From: Novosphingobium sp. PC22D
Lineage (GTDB): Bacteria; Pseudomonadota; Alphaproteobacteria; Sphingomonadales; Sphingomonadaceae
DNA: 64,000 bases
Assembly (NCBI RefSeq): GCF_002556635.1
Contig: NZ_MWMO01000016.1
Coordinates: forward strand, 1-64,000
Direction: 5' to 3'
Below are positions 54,662 through 63,145 of the stretch, in pieces; positions within the stretch are counted from its first letter, which is position 1; each line of letters begins with the position of its first letter. Both the position numbers and the translations under genes were made by a program. The notes below the pieces were generated by a model. It had not been told where the DNA came from. It saw only the letters and a list, made by a program, of their open reading frames with translations, and did no database searches.

Positions 54662-55186
54662 CTAACCCGGCGTAAATAGACGCTGCAGCGCGTCGGCAAC
54701 GGCTAAGCTCGACAGCAACATGAGCGAAATGAGTACGGCGATAACGAAAACCAGGACCACCCGCCCCGGCTTCCCGAATCTGTCGTCCACCCAATCCAAG
54801 CCGGCCCCATCGCGGTTCGAAATATCAAGCCAATCCCGATATGGTCGAAAACGCCGAGGCTTGGGCAAAACAAACATCGCTTGAGCATCAACGATAATCT
54901 CTCCTGTGTCGGCCCCCGTGACCGAGGAGTCCACGCCGAGCGTTATATGTGTGCTTTCTCCACATATGCTGGTCGCCTCTTCAAAGAGACGCGCGGTCTC
55001 TTTTCGGTTCGACGTACCCCATTTGTCCCGAACAGCCATAATCCGCTGATCGACGGTATTTGGCGATAGCCCAAGCTCGCGGGCGATCTCTTTCGTCGTT
55101 TGATGATGACTGAGCAAAACAAGCACTTCCGTCTGCTTTGACGTCAATTGCGCCAGCAAATCCTGTGCCTTCTGGGGGGTCAGCAT
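54662..55186 (-). CDS. Membrane-anchored LuxR-type HTH regulator
   Basis: A 174-residue protein with an N-terminal GerE/LuxR helix-turn-helix (about residues 10-70: LTSKQTEVLVLLSHHQTTKEIA, LGLSPNTVDQRI) and a C-terminal membrane segment (VVLVFVIAVLISLMLLSSL, about 145-165). The usual order is reversed: LuxR proteins carry the HTH at the end. The DNA-binding part would be held at the membrane. Palindromes at 55332-55379 upstream may be its own operator. Confidence 0.82.
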   Translation of the reverse strand: MLTPQKAQDLLAQLTSKQTEVLVLLSHHQTTKEIARELGLSPNTVDQRIMAVRDKWGTSNRKETARLFEEATSICGESTHITLGVDSSVTGADTGEIIVDAQAMFVLPKPRRFRPYRDWLDISNRDGAGLDWVDDRFGKPGRVVLVFVIAVLISLMLLSSLAVADALQRLFTPG

Positions 55187-55532
55187 AATGCTCGAAATCC
55201 AACAGCGTCATCCCCGCGAACGCCGTTCACGCTCCCGCCATGTCGCAAGATATTAACCAAACGAAGCCGCAATGCTTGGTCCTCATGTTCCCGCGCGCGC
55301 CATTTCCTATCTTCATTATGGCATAAAACCACATATGAAAATTTTGTAATAGTGGTGGTTTTTTCATATGCGCCACCACCATAGGTCAAATCACTGCACT
55401 AATTTTTGGCGTTGATCTCCCATTATATCATCGCGAACATAACACTGAACCCCGACTGCCGGGGGATTGGATTGGACCGCCGCGGGCAACGACGTGCCTC
55501 GACGTTCCCGCACCAAAGTGGACAACCGCAAC
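55187..55532. other. AT-rich divergent intergenic region
   Basis: About 345 bases between the LuxR-like gene and the plus-strand gene at 55533. It contains nested inverted repeats, listed separately, and should hold both promoters. No gene seen. Confidence 0.6.
55332..55379. promoter_or_regulatory. Nested inverted repeats, possible operator
   Basis: CATATGAAAA (55332-55341) is inverted perfectly as TTTTCATATG (55361-55370). Interleaved, GTGGTGG (55352-55358) pairs with CCACCAC (55373-55379). It lies 146 bases upstream of the LuxR-like start. Confidence 0.45.
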
Positions 55533-55808
55533 ATGTCTCAGGCGATCCCGGAATTCGAAGATGCTCCAATTCCTTTTACGCCTTCCTTAAGGCACGAGGG
55601 CGTTCCAGACGTGCACTTTTCGGACCTTAAATCTCTGCTTTCAGCATTCGACGACTTCGAGCGAACCCAGGACACTCGGGGCTTGCCTCTCGAAGCCCTT
55701 GAGACGACATGCCAACGCATCCTGGACGCTGACCCATTTGAACCCCTCGCTCTAGCGATGCGCCGTATTCTAGGCCATGCAAGAGAGATCCTCTCGCTAG
55801 GCTCCTGA
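55533..55808 (+). CDS. Small unknown protein, 91 aa
   Basis: Not recognised. An acidic, helical protein (SQAIPEFEDAPIPFTP, then DLKSLLSAFDDFERTQ). The ATG at 55533 was chosen; the longer frame to 55467 adds an Arg-rich tail of doubtful reality. Followed 55 bases later by a GntR-like gene. Confidence 0.5.
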   Translation: MSQAIPEFEDAPIPFTPSLRHEGVPDVHFSDLKSLLSAFDDFERTQDTRGLPLEALETTCQRILDADPFEPLALAMRRILGHAREILSLGS

Positions 55809-55863
55809 TCTGACTCACATAGCTGATGCTTGGCAACGAGAGACGGTATGCTAACCCGAGCGC

Positions 55864-56556
55864 ATGACCATCAATCTCGAACTTGAATCGTTCTATCGTG
55901 AAGCCTCCGAAGGCCTCTTGCCGTCGCGCGATCCCAAAATAGAACGCATGAAATGCCAGATCGCAAACTGCGAGCTGGCGATCGAGCCGGTCAATCCGAC
56001 AAAACTGGCAAAGATGAATGATGAAGGCGAGGAATGGGGTAACGCCGCGTTCGCAACACTACGAGCAAACGGCTTCATCGACCACCATTCTGGACATTTC
56101 ACATGGACGCGCTTGGACAATGAAAGTCGCGTTCGCGAATTTGAGATTCTTGCTGCAATCGAAGCCGTCGTGTTACTGCGGAGCCAACGCCTCGACATGG
56201 AGCCACTTGTTCCATCGTTGGAAAAGCAAATTGAGTTAATCAGGAGTCAGACCGGACGAGCGCACGCGTTGGAAACCTGTGTTCAAGCGCAAATGCTGCT
56301 ACTCATGCTTGTCGCATCTATGAATGCGACCGAACTATTCCGTGAATATGCCTCGTTGGCCAAATCGAGTTGGGTTTACGCCTGGTCTGCTTCACTAGGG
56401 GCAAACGCAATTGAAGCTATGTGCTCTCGTGCAGCCGATATTGTGAAAGCCGTAACCAATCACGACGGATTAGCGGCCGCACGGGCGGTCACAGCCCTGC
56501 GCGGCGTTCACCTCGACACTCAATGCGAGGGAAAATCCGGCGTCCCTTTGGCCTAA
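55864..56556 (+). CDS. GntR/FCD-like protein without a clear DNA-binding domain
   Basis: A 230-residue helical protein. The stretch AFATLRANGFIDHHSGHFTW followed by IEAVVLLRSQRL resembles the join of a winged helix with the FCD effector domain of GntR regulators, but the recognition helix is poorly conserved. It may be a degenerate regulator. Its stop overlaps that of the convergent gene at 56553 by 4 bases. Confidence 0.5.
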   Translation: MTINLELESFYREASEGLLPSRDPKIERMKCQIANCELAIEPVNPTKLAKMNDEGEEWGNAAFATLRANGFIDHHSGHFTWTRLDNESRVREFEILAAIEAVVLLRSQRLDMEPLVPSLEKQIELIRSQTGRAHALETCVQAQMLLLMLVASMNATELFREYASLAKSSWVYAWSASLGANAIEAMCSRAADIVKAVTNHDGLAAARAVTALRGVHLDTQCEGKSGVPLA

Positions 56557-57350
56557 ACGCTAGCACTCACAACATAGGCCTGGGCCGCGTCTCCGGTCTC
56601 CACCAGCGGCAACATTATGGGGTGAGCAAGGTGGACTAGTGGGAGTGTCCTGGCCCTCAAATCGGCTTCCCGCACGCGATTGTGATCGGCTATTCTCGAT
56701 CGATCCAGGATGATCTCCTCGCCGCCAAGCAAAACTTCAGTGATCGATGCTCGGACACTCAGCCATATCGCGATGAGATCCAGTCGCCCATCGGGCAAGC
56801 AAAAACCCGACGCCGACCGCAACTCGCGCAACCAAAGCAACCCGCCTGCATCAGCAAGAAGATTCCAGAGAATTCTGAAAAAGGCCTGAGGCAAGAGACG
56901 ATTAGCTACCTCTCCGATCGTCCGGCGCTCGCCTGCACCAAAGAGCACGGCCAAGCACTCCATCGATTTGAGATAATAGCGCTCATCGCTGAATGCCCAA
57001 GCGTTCATCTCGCCGGCGAGCTGGACGAACTTGGCCAATCGATGACCGCTCTCCCGTAACAATCTCGTGCAGCAAATTTCGACGAAAATCTCCAGACGAT
57101 CGACCCCTGCTTCGATCATGCAGGGCGTCCACAACACGGGCGAAAACGATTTGTGCTGCTTTCTGAGGTAACCGTCGGTCGCAAGCGCATTGAGAACGCC
57201 AAGTATAGCGCTGTTTGAGAGTCCGCTTTCAGCGGAGAACTGTTTGGTGACCAAACGCTTCTCCGCGGCGAACTCGCCAGCGAGGAGACGCCGGCGTAAG
57301 TCGAGATAGAAATTGAGCGGCTTGTCGGTCGGCATCATTGCCTCAGTCAT
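56553..57350 (-). CDS. GntR-family-like transcriptional regulator
   Basis: A 265-residue protein with an N-terminal winged helix (FYLDLRRRLLAGEFAAEKRL, then ESGLSNSAILGVLNALATDGYLRKQ, given by its key parts) and a helical effector domain. The ATG at 57350 begins just before the winged helix; longer starts reach into the 21-base inverted repeat upstream, which is probably its operator. It is divergent from a small membrane-protein gene next to tra genes, so it may control transfer or entry exclusion. Confidence 0.68.
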   Translation of the reverse strand: MTEAMMPTDKPLNFYLDLRRRLLAGEFAAEKRLVTKQFSAESGLSNSAILGVLNALATDGYLRKQHKSFSPVLWTPCMIEAGVDRLEIFVEICCTRLLRESGHRLAKFVQLAGEMNAWAFSDERYYLKSMECLAVLFGAGERRTIGEVANRLLPQAFFRILWNLLADAGGLLWLRELRSASGFCLPDGRLDLIAIWLSVRASITEVLLGGEEIILDRSRIADHNRVREADLRARTLPLVHLAHPIMLPLVETGDAAQAYVVSASV

Positions 57351-57406
57351 GGTCTGCAATCCGTAACCGCGATACCGGCTCACTGGCAAGGGCTGCCATA
57401 CCTCCA

Positions 57407-57468
57407 TTCGATTTGAGTACCACAGCTCCAACTGGATTTTTGGGCGAAGCTGTGGTACTCAAATCGAA
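57407..57468. repeat. Perfect 21-base inverted repeat between divergent genes
   Basis: The 21 bases at 57407-57427 (starting TTCGATTTGAGTACC, ending CACAGCT) are repeated exactly in inverted orientation at 57448-57468, with a 20-base spacer. The repeat ends 3 bases before the ATG of the small gene at 57472 and 57 bases before the GntR-like start, so it is well placed as an operator for both. Confidence 0.85.
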
Positions 57469-57471
57469 AGG

Positions 57472-57669
57472 ATGAAAATCATGTATGCTCCTTATGACGG
57501 CTCACCGGAAGGCAATGCGCTCGGATTGCTCTTAGATGCCGAGCGAGATCGCATTGCAGATGTTATGGTTGATCCCTTTGAAACGGCAGATGTTGAGCCT
57601 TCGCTTCTTCATCTCATCGTTTTCGTCGTAGCGGCAATCATCTTCCTAGCCCTTTGTGTAATTTACTAA
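57472..57669 (+). CDS. Small single-pass membrane protein, 65 aa
   Basis: Not recognised. A short acidic N-terminal part (YAPYDGSPEGNALGLLLDAER) and one C-terminal membrane helix (LIVFVVAAIIFLALCVIY). AAAGG lies just before the ATG at 57472. It sits against the perfect inverted repeat and converges with traG. Entry exclusion or regulation of transfer are possible roles. Confidence 0.65.
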   Translation: MKIMYAPYDGSPEGNALGLLLDAERDRIADVMVDPFETADVEPSLLHLIVFVVAAIIFLALCVIY

Positions 57670-57679
57670 GGGTCGAGGT

Positions 57680-60511
57680 CTAGTCGCCTCGATCCTTTTC
57701 CTCAAACCATCTACGGTTCTGTTTGTCTGTTACCTGTTGGCCGAGATCCACAGCGCCTTGAACCGCCGACGTTCTGTTCGCTTCAGCTGAATCCCGTCGA
57801 CCTTCAATCGACTGACGACCAGAACTGATCGCCTCCGCAACCTCGTCAGCCAATCCACTGGGGTCCGATTTGTCCCGACGGTGCCCTATCCCTCCGTGGC
57901 CGCCTAAGCTCGACCGTAAATCAGACTCCGAAAAGTTACCCGGGCCGTCCACATGTCCGCGCAATTCAGTAGGTGAAATGAACTCATCCCGCACAGGCGC
58001 CATAATGCTGTCGACATAGTCGCGTGCAATTCTGTCGACGATCATGTCGCGCGCGCGCATTTGCGTCGGCGTCAAATCCACGGACTGAAGCGATGGCGCG
58101 CCAAGGGCCCTGAATTCGGCGCTATGGGCATAGTCCTGATACCGGCTTGCCACGATTTGCGACATGTCCTGCGAGAACTGCGCACCACCGCCTTCTCGGA
58201 GTGTCCAGGTCGTACCCAGACTTCGCGATGCTTCCTCGATCTCGGCCAGGTTGTGGTCAATCGATCGAATCTCCTGAACCGTCCTGTCGCGAAACGATCG
58301 CGAATCCGAATAGCCTTCGCGCTGCGAGAAGGTGCCCGATCGCGCAGACGCCTCCTCCTGATGCCGAAAGTCTTGGCTAGCCTCCTCACCTTGGCGGCTA
58401 ACGGACCCCGAACTTACACTGGCGCGGTCGCTACGCGATTGTGAAGCACCATCCGTGAAATATACCCCATCTGATGCATCAACTGAATAGTTGCCAGAAA
58501 GGGCGGCGTTTCCAACACCTGCACCGCCAACTTTGCCAATCTTGCTACCCTTTCCACCTCCCTTTGGGCCGCCGCCGGGAAGACCGACAGATCCTCCAAG
58601 ACCCCATGTTGTATTCTCAGCAGAGCGGTACTGATCCTGCGCCAAGCGAGTAGCTTCAACGCCCTGCCCGATATCTCTGCTGGACCCGACCTGATCAGTT
58701 ACGCCCTGATTTGACGAGTAGCCTTCTCCCTTGGAACTGCTCGAGCCTTGGGTCGTAGAGTTTTGTGAACCACTCGACGACCGGAACCCCGTCGATTCGC
58801 TAAAGCCCATGCTCTCGAGTGCCGCAACGCGCTCCTGGCGAGCATGGGTCAGCTGTGTACGGCGCGTTTCGAGCTCTGACGCGGCCTGGCTGATATCCGC
58901 CATCGTCGAACGCGTGACACTCGGATTGAAGCCGAGGCTGCTGATGCCCGGCCGGTTGTCGAAGATCGCAGTCCCATCAGATGTCTGACCAAACTGTGTG
59001 CCGTTGGGGTTCGTAAAGGACGAACGCGCGAAACCGCCCTCAAAAGAAGGCGCCGTGTTCCAATGATCGCGCTGCACGACGTTGCCAGTCAGATTTTGAT
59101 AGCTCTGGTTGCCATAGGCGTAATTGCCGGTAGTCCGTTCGATCGCGGCAGCCTCGGCTGCCGACTGCGCCGGCGCCAGCATAGAGGTCGCCTGGCTCGA
59201 CACCGCCATGGCCCCGCGCGCCAAGCCGGCCGCCAAGAAGGGAATCGACATCATCAGGAACCCCGCGATCGTCGCCGTGTCCGAGTTCACAGCGTCGATG
59301 CCCTCCATCGTCGCCATCGTGAAGCCCGTGGGCGCGGCCGCGGCCATTGCAGCTTCTTCACGCCCCATGATGAACATGTGAAGAACCGCATAGAGCGGGC
59401 CCCATGCGGCAAGGTAGAAGAAGCCCGTCAGGTAGCCCTGGAGCGCGCTCACGCCCGACTGAGGCATCAGGAACAGCGGGAAAATGACAGGGAACATCGC
59501 GTAGAACACAACCGTAAGCACGATGTTGAGCAGCGGAACCCACGTCATCGCCTGCTGCGCGATCGTCACATAGGTGTTCTTCGCCTGGGTCTCGGCGCGC
59601 AGCATCGCAAAGGTGTCCCCGTCAGTGCTGGACAGGTTTGCCCGCGCCTCGAGAAACGCGTCGGTTAGAGCCCTCTGCTGAAAAATCTGAGCGGCCGTCT
59701 GACCAACGCCATGAAACTGCGCCGCCACTTCGGGCAGATCGGCTTCCAGCTTGTTCTTGGCCGCCGCAGCGGTGAGATCTGGAAAGATGCTGCGCGCCGC
59801 AGTCGAGAGCTCAGTATCAGTGGCTGCAGGAACGCCTGCAGCCCCGGCGAGTGTGTTGTAAGCTGCCTCGCAGGTCACGATGCTGGTTGTGTTGTCGGCA
59901 TTCCAGAACGTCATAGCGCGCGCCGGCGAGCCTGGTCCCATTGCGGCCAGCACGTCCGCCGAATTCATGACATCGCCAATATCCTTCTGCCCGAGCAAGA
60001 AGTCATAGAACAAGCACTGCTTGTCGTACTCGGTCAGATTGGCGTGGACGCGAGGATCGCGGAACTTGAAGTCTCGAGTCTTGTCGTACAGCCGCGCGCC
60101 ATAAATCATCCCATTCGTCCGATACTCGAGCGTGTCCGGCATCACGAATACGGTCTCTGCCTGCTGGGTGAGCCAATCACCGATCTGGCTTGAAAAGGAC
60201 GCTATCGCCGCAAGACCTATCGGAACGTTGGCCACGACAGCCGGCGCCAGACCGGGGTTGATCCGATCCGTCACTTTGACGCTCGTGGTCGGGACGATCA
60301 GCGCCATGTACATGAGCGTCGACGACAGGAACCACGAGAACCAGGCGCGCCAATTCAAGCTGAACGCCACCACGAGCAGCACGTAGGCAAAACCGATCAC
60401 CATCGTTACCCGGAGCATGGCCCGAAAACCCCCTCCCCCGGTCCATGCGGCAACCGCGTTGAGGACATTGACGATGTACTCGCCGCCCCCGATGGTGAAG
60501 ATCTCAAGCAT
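57680..60511 (-). CDS. traG: Conjugal transfer protein TraG (F-type)
   Basis: A 943-residue inner-membrane protein needed for pilus assembly and mating-pair stabilisation in F-type transfer. The N-terminal half has several membrane segments (FAYVLLVVAF, LLNIVLTVVFYAMFPVIFPLF, MMSIPFLAAGLARGAMAV); the C-terminal half is a long hydrophilic periplasmic region rich in Ser, Gln and Gly, as in F TraG. Length agrees with the family. Last gene of the tra run, 12 bases after traH. Confidence 0.95.
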   Translation of the reverse strand: MLEIFTIGGGEYIVNVLNAVAAWTGGGGFRAMLRVTMVIGFAYVLLVVAFSLNWRAWFSWFLSSTLMYMALIVPTTSVKVTDRINPGLAPAVVANVPIGLAAIASFSSQIGDWLTQQAETVFVMPDTLEYRTNGMIYGARLYDKTRDFKFRDPRVHANLTEYDKQCLFYDFLLGQKDIGDVMNSADVLAAMGPGSPARAMTFWNADNTTSIVTCEAAYNTLAGAAGVPAATDTELSTAARSIFPDLTAAAAKNKLEADLPEVAAQFHGVGQTAAQIFQQRALTDAFLEARANLSSTDGDTFAMLRAETQAKNTYVTIAQQAMTWVPLLNIVLTVVFYAMFPVIFPLFLMPQSGVSALQGYLTGFFYLAAWGPLYAVLHMFIMGREEAAMAAAAPTGFTMATMEGIDAVNSDTATIAGFLMMSIPFLAAGLARGAMAVSSQATSMLAPAQSAAEAAAIERTTGNYAYGNQSYQNLTGNVVQRDHWNTAPSFEGGFARSSFTNPNGTQFGQTSDGTAIFDNRPGISSLGFNPSVTRSTMADISQAASELETRRTQLTHARQERVAALESMGFSESTGFRSSSGSQNSTTQGSSSSKGEGYSSNQGVTDQVGSSRDIGQGVEATRLAQDQYRSAENTTWGLGGSVGLPGGGPKGGGKGSKIGKVGGAGVGNAALSGNYSVDASDGVYFTDGASQSRSDRASVSSGSVSRQGEEASQDFRHQEEASARSGTFSQREGYSDSRSFRDRTVQEIRSIDHNLAEIEEASRSLGTTWTLREGGGAQFSQDMSQIVASRYQDYAHSAEFRALGAPSLQSVDLTPTQMRARDMIVDRIARDYVDSIMAPVRDEFISPTELRGHVDGPGNFSESDLRSSLGGHGGIGHRRDKSDPSGLADEVAEAISSGRQSIEGRRDSAEANRTSAVQGAVDLGQQVTDKQNRRWFEEKDRGD

Positions 60512-60523
60512 GGATCGCCTCCG

Positions 60524-61966
60524 TCAGTTCAAGCCCTGGGCAGCCGCCCCAGATCTGAATGAAAGTGCCGCGGACATTTGCGGAGAGATTGTGTTTCGAA
60601 GTGTTCGCTCCAAAAACACGGCTCGATCGACAAAGATTTGGGTCCGCTGGAGACGCTCGTTCATCGAATAGCTGTAGCTATCGATGACCGAACTGACGTT
60701 CTGCAGCTGGTCGCGCCACTGCTGCAAGGTCGCATCGTCAGCTTCGCTGAACGATCCCTGCGCCTTCTGTACGTAGCTGTAATATTCCCGGACAATCGTT
60801 TCGAGCATGTCCATCGCCACGATCTCGGCGAGGCCTTGAATGTCGGCTTCTGTCATCCCTCCGAGCTGGGCTGCCGCGTTGACGGTAATAATCTTGTAGA
60901 GAGGGACGCTCGTACCACCGAGAATGCCGACCTCCTCGGCCGTCAGCGCTTCGTTGGTGCGAACCTTGTTCGCCATCGATCGGATTAAGGTGGCGATACG
61001 AGGCTGAAGAGCCTGACTGGCACTGATGGTGACGGTATTCGAATACGAAGGATTGAGGCAATCGTCCGTCTCATCGCAGCGCAGAACCTTGGTTTCCGTC
61101 GAACCGACCAGTAGAGCCTGGATCAAGTCGCGGTTTCCATGTCCAAAGTACTTGATGGTGCCGTTGGCATCGTCCGAATCGGCCCGCTGGTAGACGATCG
61201 TCCCGACCAGCGTCATCAGATATTCCTTGAACTCCCGATCGAACGACGGGTAGCTCTTGTTGAGCATGTGCCAGGTATAGTTGTAGGACTTCGACGGGAT
61301 GGTATCATCGCCATTCTTATTGAGCGTCTCCGTTCGCTCCCCGCCAGCATTGCAATCCTGCCTCGCCTTCGCCCAATCGGTCGCAAAGCCCTGACTGTTC
61401 GCTATTGCCTTGCAGACTTCGGAATCGCGCCCCTGATTCTTACCCCATAGACCAGCAACCAGCCCCTGCGCCGCCTCGCAGGACGAGATGTTCATCTGAT
61501 TGAGCTTCTCGATCTTCTGAGCCATCTCCTCGATGGTTTGCGAGATCTGTGGGCTGATCGACTTGATCGCCAACTGGAAAGCGAAACCAAGCGCGTTGCT
61601 CGCCACAGCTTTGAGCATCGCCACGATCTCGTCCGTATTAATGAACGAAAACGCCCCGCCGAAGATGTCGATGCCGCCACAGCCCGCCTTTACGCTCGGC
61701 AGCTGGACGTTGACCGGGTTGATGTCCTTGTTCTTGAAGCGCGTCCAGACGCCGCCACCCGTGTAGTACCCGGCCGACTGGCCCTGAAAAGCCGTCGGAC
61801 CATATGCGTTGCCGGCACCGCCCATATCGTTGAAGAAATCGTTCAATTCCGTGCCCACATTGGCAAATGTCTGAACGGCGCACATCTGCGATGCTGTAAG
61901 CACCAGCACCGCAATCCTCACACGCTTCCGCCACGGGGCGCGCCCGCGCCTGTCGATCCCGGCCAT
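60524..61966 (-). CDS. traH: Conjugal transfer protein TraH (F-type)
   Basis: A 480-residue periplasmic protein of the F-type pilus assembly complex. It has a signal peptide (VRIAVLVLTASQMCAVQTFA), the family blocks GYYTGGGVWTRFKNKDINPVNVQLPSVKAGCGGIDIFGGAFSFI (in parts: GGGVWTR, VKAGCGGIDIFGG) and a C-terminal coiled-coil-like region. Its ATG overlaps the traF stop by one base. Confidence 0.95.
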   Translation of the reverse strand: MAGIDRRGRAPWRKRVRIAVLVLTASQMCAVQTFANVGTELNDFFNDMGGAGNAYGPTAFQGQSAGYYTGGGVWTRFKNKDINPVNVQLPSVKAGCGGIDIFGGAFSFINTDEIVAMLKAVASNALGFAFQLAIKSISPQISQTIEEMAQKIEKLNQMNISSCEAAQGLVAGLWGKNQGRDSEVCKAIANSQGFATDWAKARQDCNAGGERTETLNKNGDDTIPSKSYNYTWHMLNKSYPSFDREFKEYLMTLVGTIVYQRADSDDANGTIKYFGHGNRDLIQALLVGSTETKVLRCDETDDCLNPSYSNTVTISASQALQPRIATLIRSMANKVRTNEALTAEEVGILGGTSVPLYKIITVNAAAQLGGMTEADIQGLAEIVAMDMLETIVREYYSYVQKAQGSFSEADDATLQQWRDQLQNVSSVIDSYSYSMNERLQRTQIFVDRAVFLERTLRNTISPQMSAALSFRSGAAAQGLN

Positions 61967-62769
61967 CAGTAATCACTCCCTGGTTCGGTCTGCGTGAGTG
62001 TGAAAATCCGGTCCATGACCTCATCAGCAGCCATTAAACCGTAGCCGATCGGAATTGGCCGCTTGGTCTGGGTATCGAACAGAACAAGCGCCGGGACCTG
62101 ATCTCCCGTCAGCCCCATCTTTCGATATTGGCCGGTGTCGACCACATAGTGCGGAAACTGGTCGTTCGGCCCGCCGTCCATGGAAACGGCAAGAACTTCG
62201 AGCCCATACTGATCTGAAAGTGATCGGACGATCGGACCGAAGACACGGCAAGCTGAGCACGCTGACGAGTAGAAATAGAAGACCCCGTAACGCTGCGACA
62301 GCTGCGCCATCGTCGAGGCCTTTGCGGCCTTGCGATCCTCCATCCAGGTTCGCTTACCAAGCGAATTTATCGGGCGCTCAAACGTATAGTCGAGCTCCGG
62401 ATTCTGCCAAACCGTCCTTCCCCAAACATCGGCAAACGTCGAAGCACGATCCAACTGCGCGCGCTGATAATGCATATATGCCGCCAGGTTCTCGGTCGTC
62501 GGATTGAGAATGGCCCGCGCCTTGAGTTCATCGAGCTCTTCGCCAATGGCTGCCAATTGCTTGACTGCAGGCACCGCACTCGGCGTCTCTAGCAAGGTTG
62601 GATACTTCTCCTTGTCAGGATCACAATAGAACCAGCTCCCTAGCTTTCGCTGCTCACAATAGAAGACATCGCGAACTGGCCCTGTGTCCTCCGCAAAGGT
62701 TGGTATCGCCGCGGCCGCCTGCGAGATAATAAGCGCGACCGCCGTCACACCATGAAGCGTTTTACGCAT
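61966..62769 (-). CDS. traF: Conjugal transfer protein TraF (F-type, thioredoxin-like)
   Basis: A 267-residue exported protein with a signal peptide (about 26 residues) and a C-terminal thioredoxin-like domain (VFYFYSSACSACRVFGP) that keeps the Cys-x-x-Cys pair, here CSAC. F plasmid TraF lacks these cysteines, so this one may act as a disulfide catalyst for Cys-rich TraN. Overlaps the upstream small gene by 8 bases. Confidence 0.93.
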   Translation of the reverse strand: MRKTLHGVTAVALIISQAAAAIPTFAEDTGPVRDVFYCEQRKLGSWFYCDPDKEKYPTLLETPSAVPAVKQLAAIGEELDELKARAILNPTTENLAAYMHYQRAQLDRASTFADVWGRTVWQNPELDYTFERPINSLGKRTWMEDRKAAKASTMAQLSQRYGVFYFYSSACSACRVFGPIVRSLSDQYGLEVLAVSMDGGPNDQFPHYVVDTGQYRKMGLTGDQVPALVLFDTQTKRPIPIGYGLMAADEVMDRIFTLTQTEPGSDY

Positions 62770-63145
62770 CGTCCGACTCCCGCGTCGTTGTGAGTAGATT
62801 GAGAATCATGCTGACGTTCAGAAGGCCCAGGCCCCGATCGATCATTCTGATGCAGCCGCCGTAGAGCGACGTCACAGCGTCGATTCCGTGCGGGGTGAGC
62901 CGATACTCGCAGAGCGTTTCGTCACCGCGGCGCACGATCCCTTTGGCGATCATCGTGTCGAGCGCGGCCGATACGTCCGGAACACGCACCTTGCGCTGGA
63001 ACCAGTCGGAGAGAACCTCCTGCAGGTCTTCATCAGTTGAAATCTTCTGGCGAGAAATCGCATTAGCGACCGCCAGCTCGAACACGCTGAGATCGGGCAC
63101 CCTTCGGTCAAAATGGATATGAGAAACGTCAGGCATCAACGTCAT
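62762..63145 (-). CDS. Winged-helix-like protein inside the tra operon, 127 aa
   Basis: Not recognised as a Tra protein. A 127-residue soluble protein with a winged-helix-like pattern: DLSVFELAVANAISRQ, ALDTMIAKGIVRR, then a strand pair (ETLCEYRLTPHGIDAV). A DNA-binding or regulatory role is inferred. It overlaps traN by 4 bases and traF by 8, so it is translated with them; a separate ATG three codons in is also possible. Confidence 0.7.
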   Translation of the reverse strand: MTLMPDVSHIHFDRRVPDLSVFELAVANAISRQKISTDEDLQEVLSDWFQRKVRVPDVSAALDTMIAKGIVRRGDETLCEYRLTPHGIDAVTSLYGGCIRMIDRGLGLLNVSMILNLLTTTRESDDA

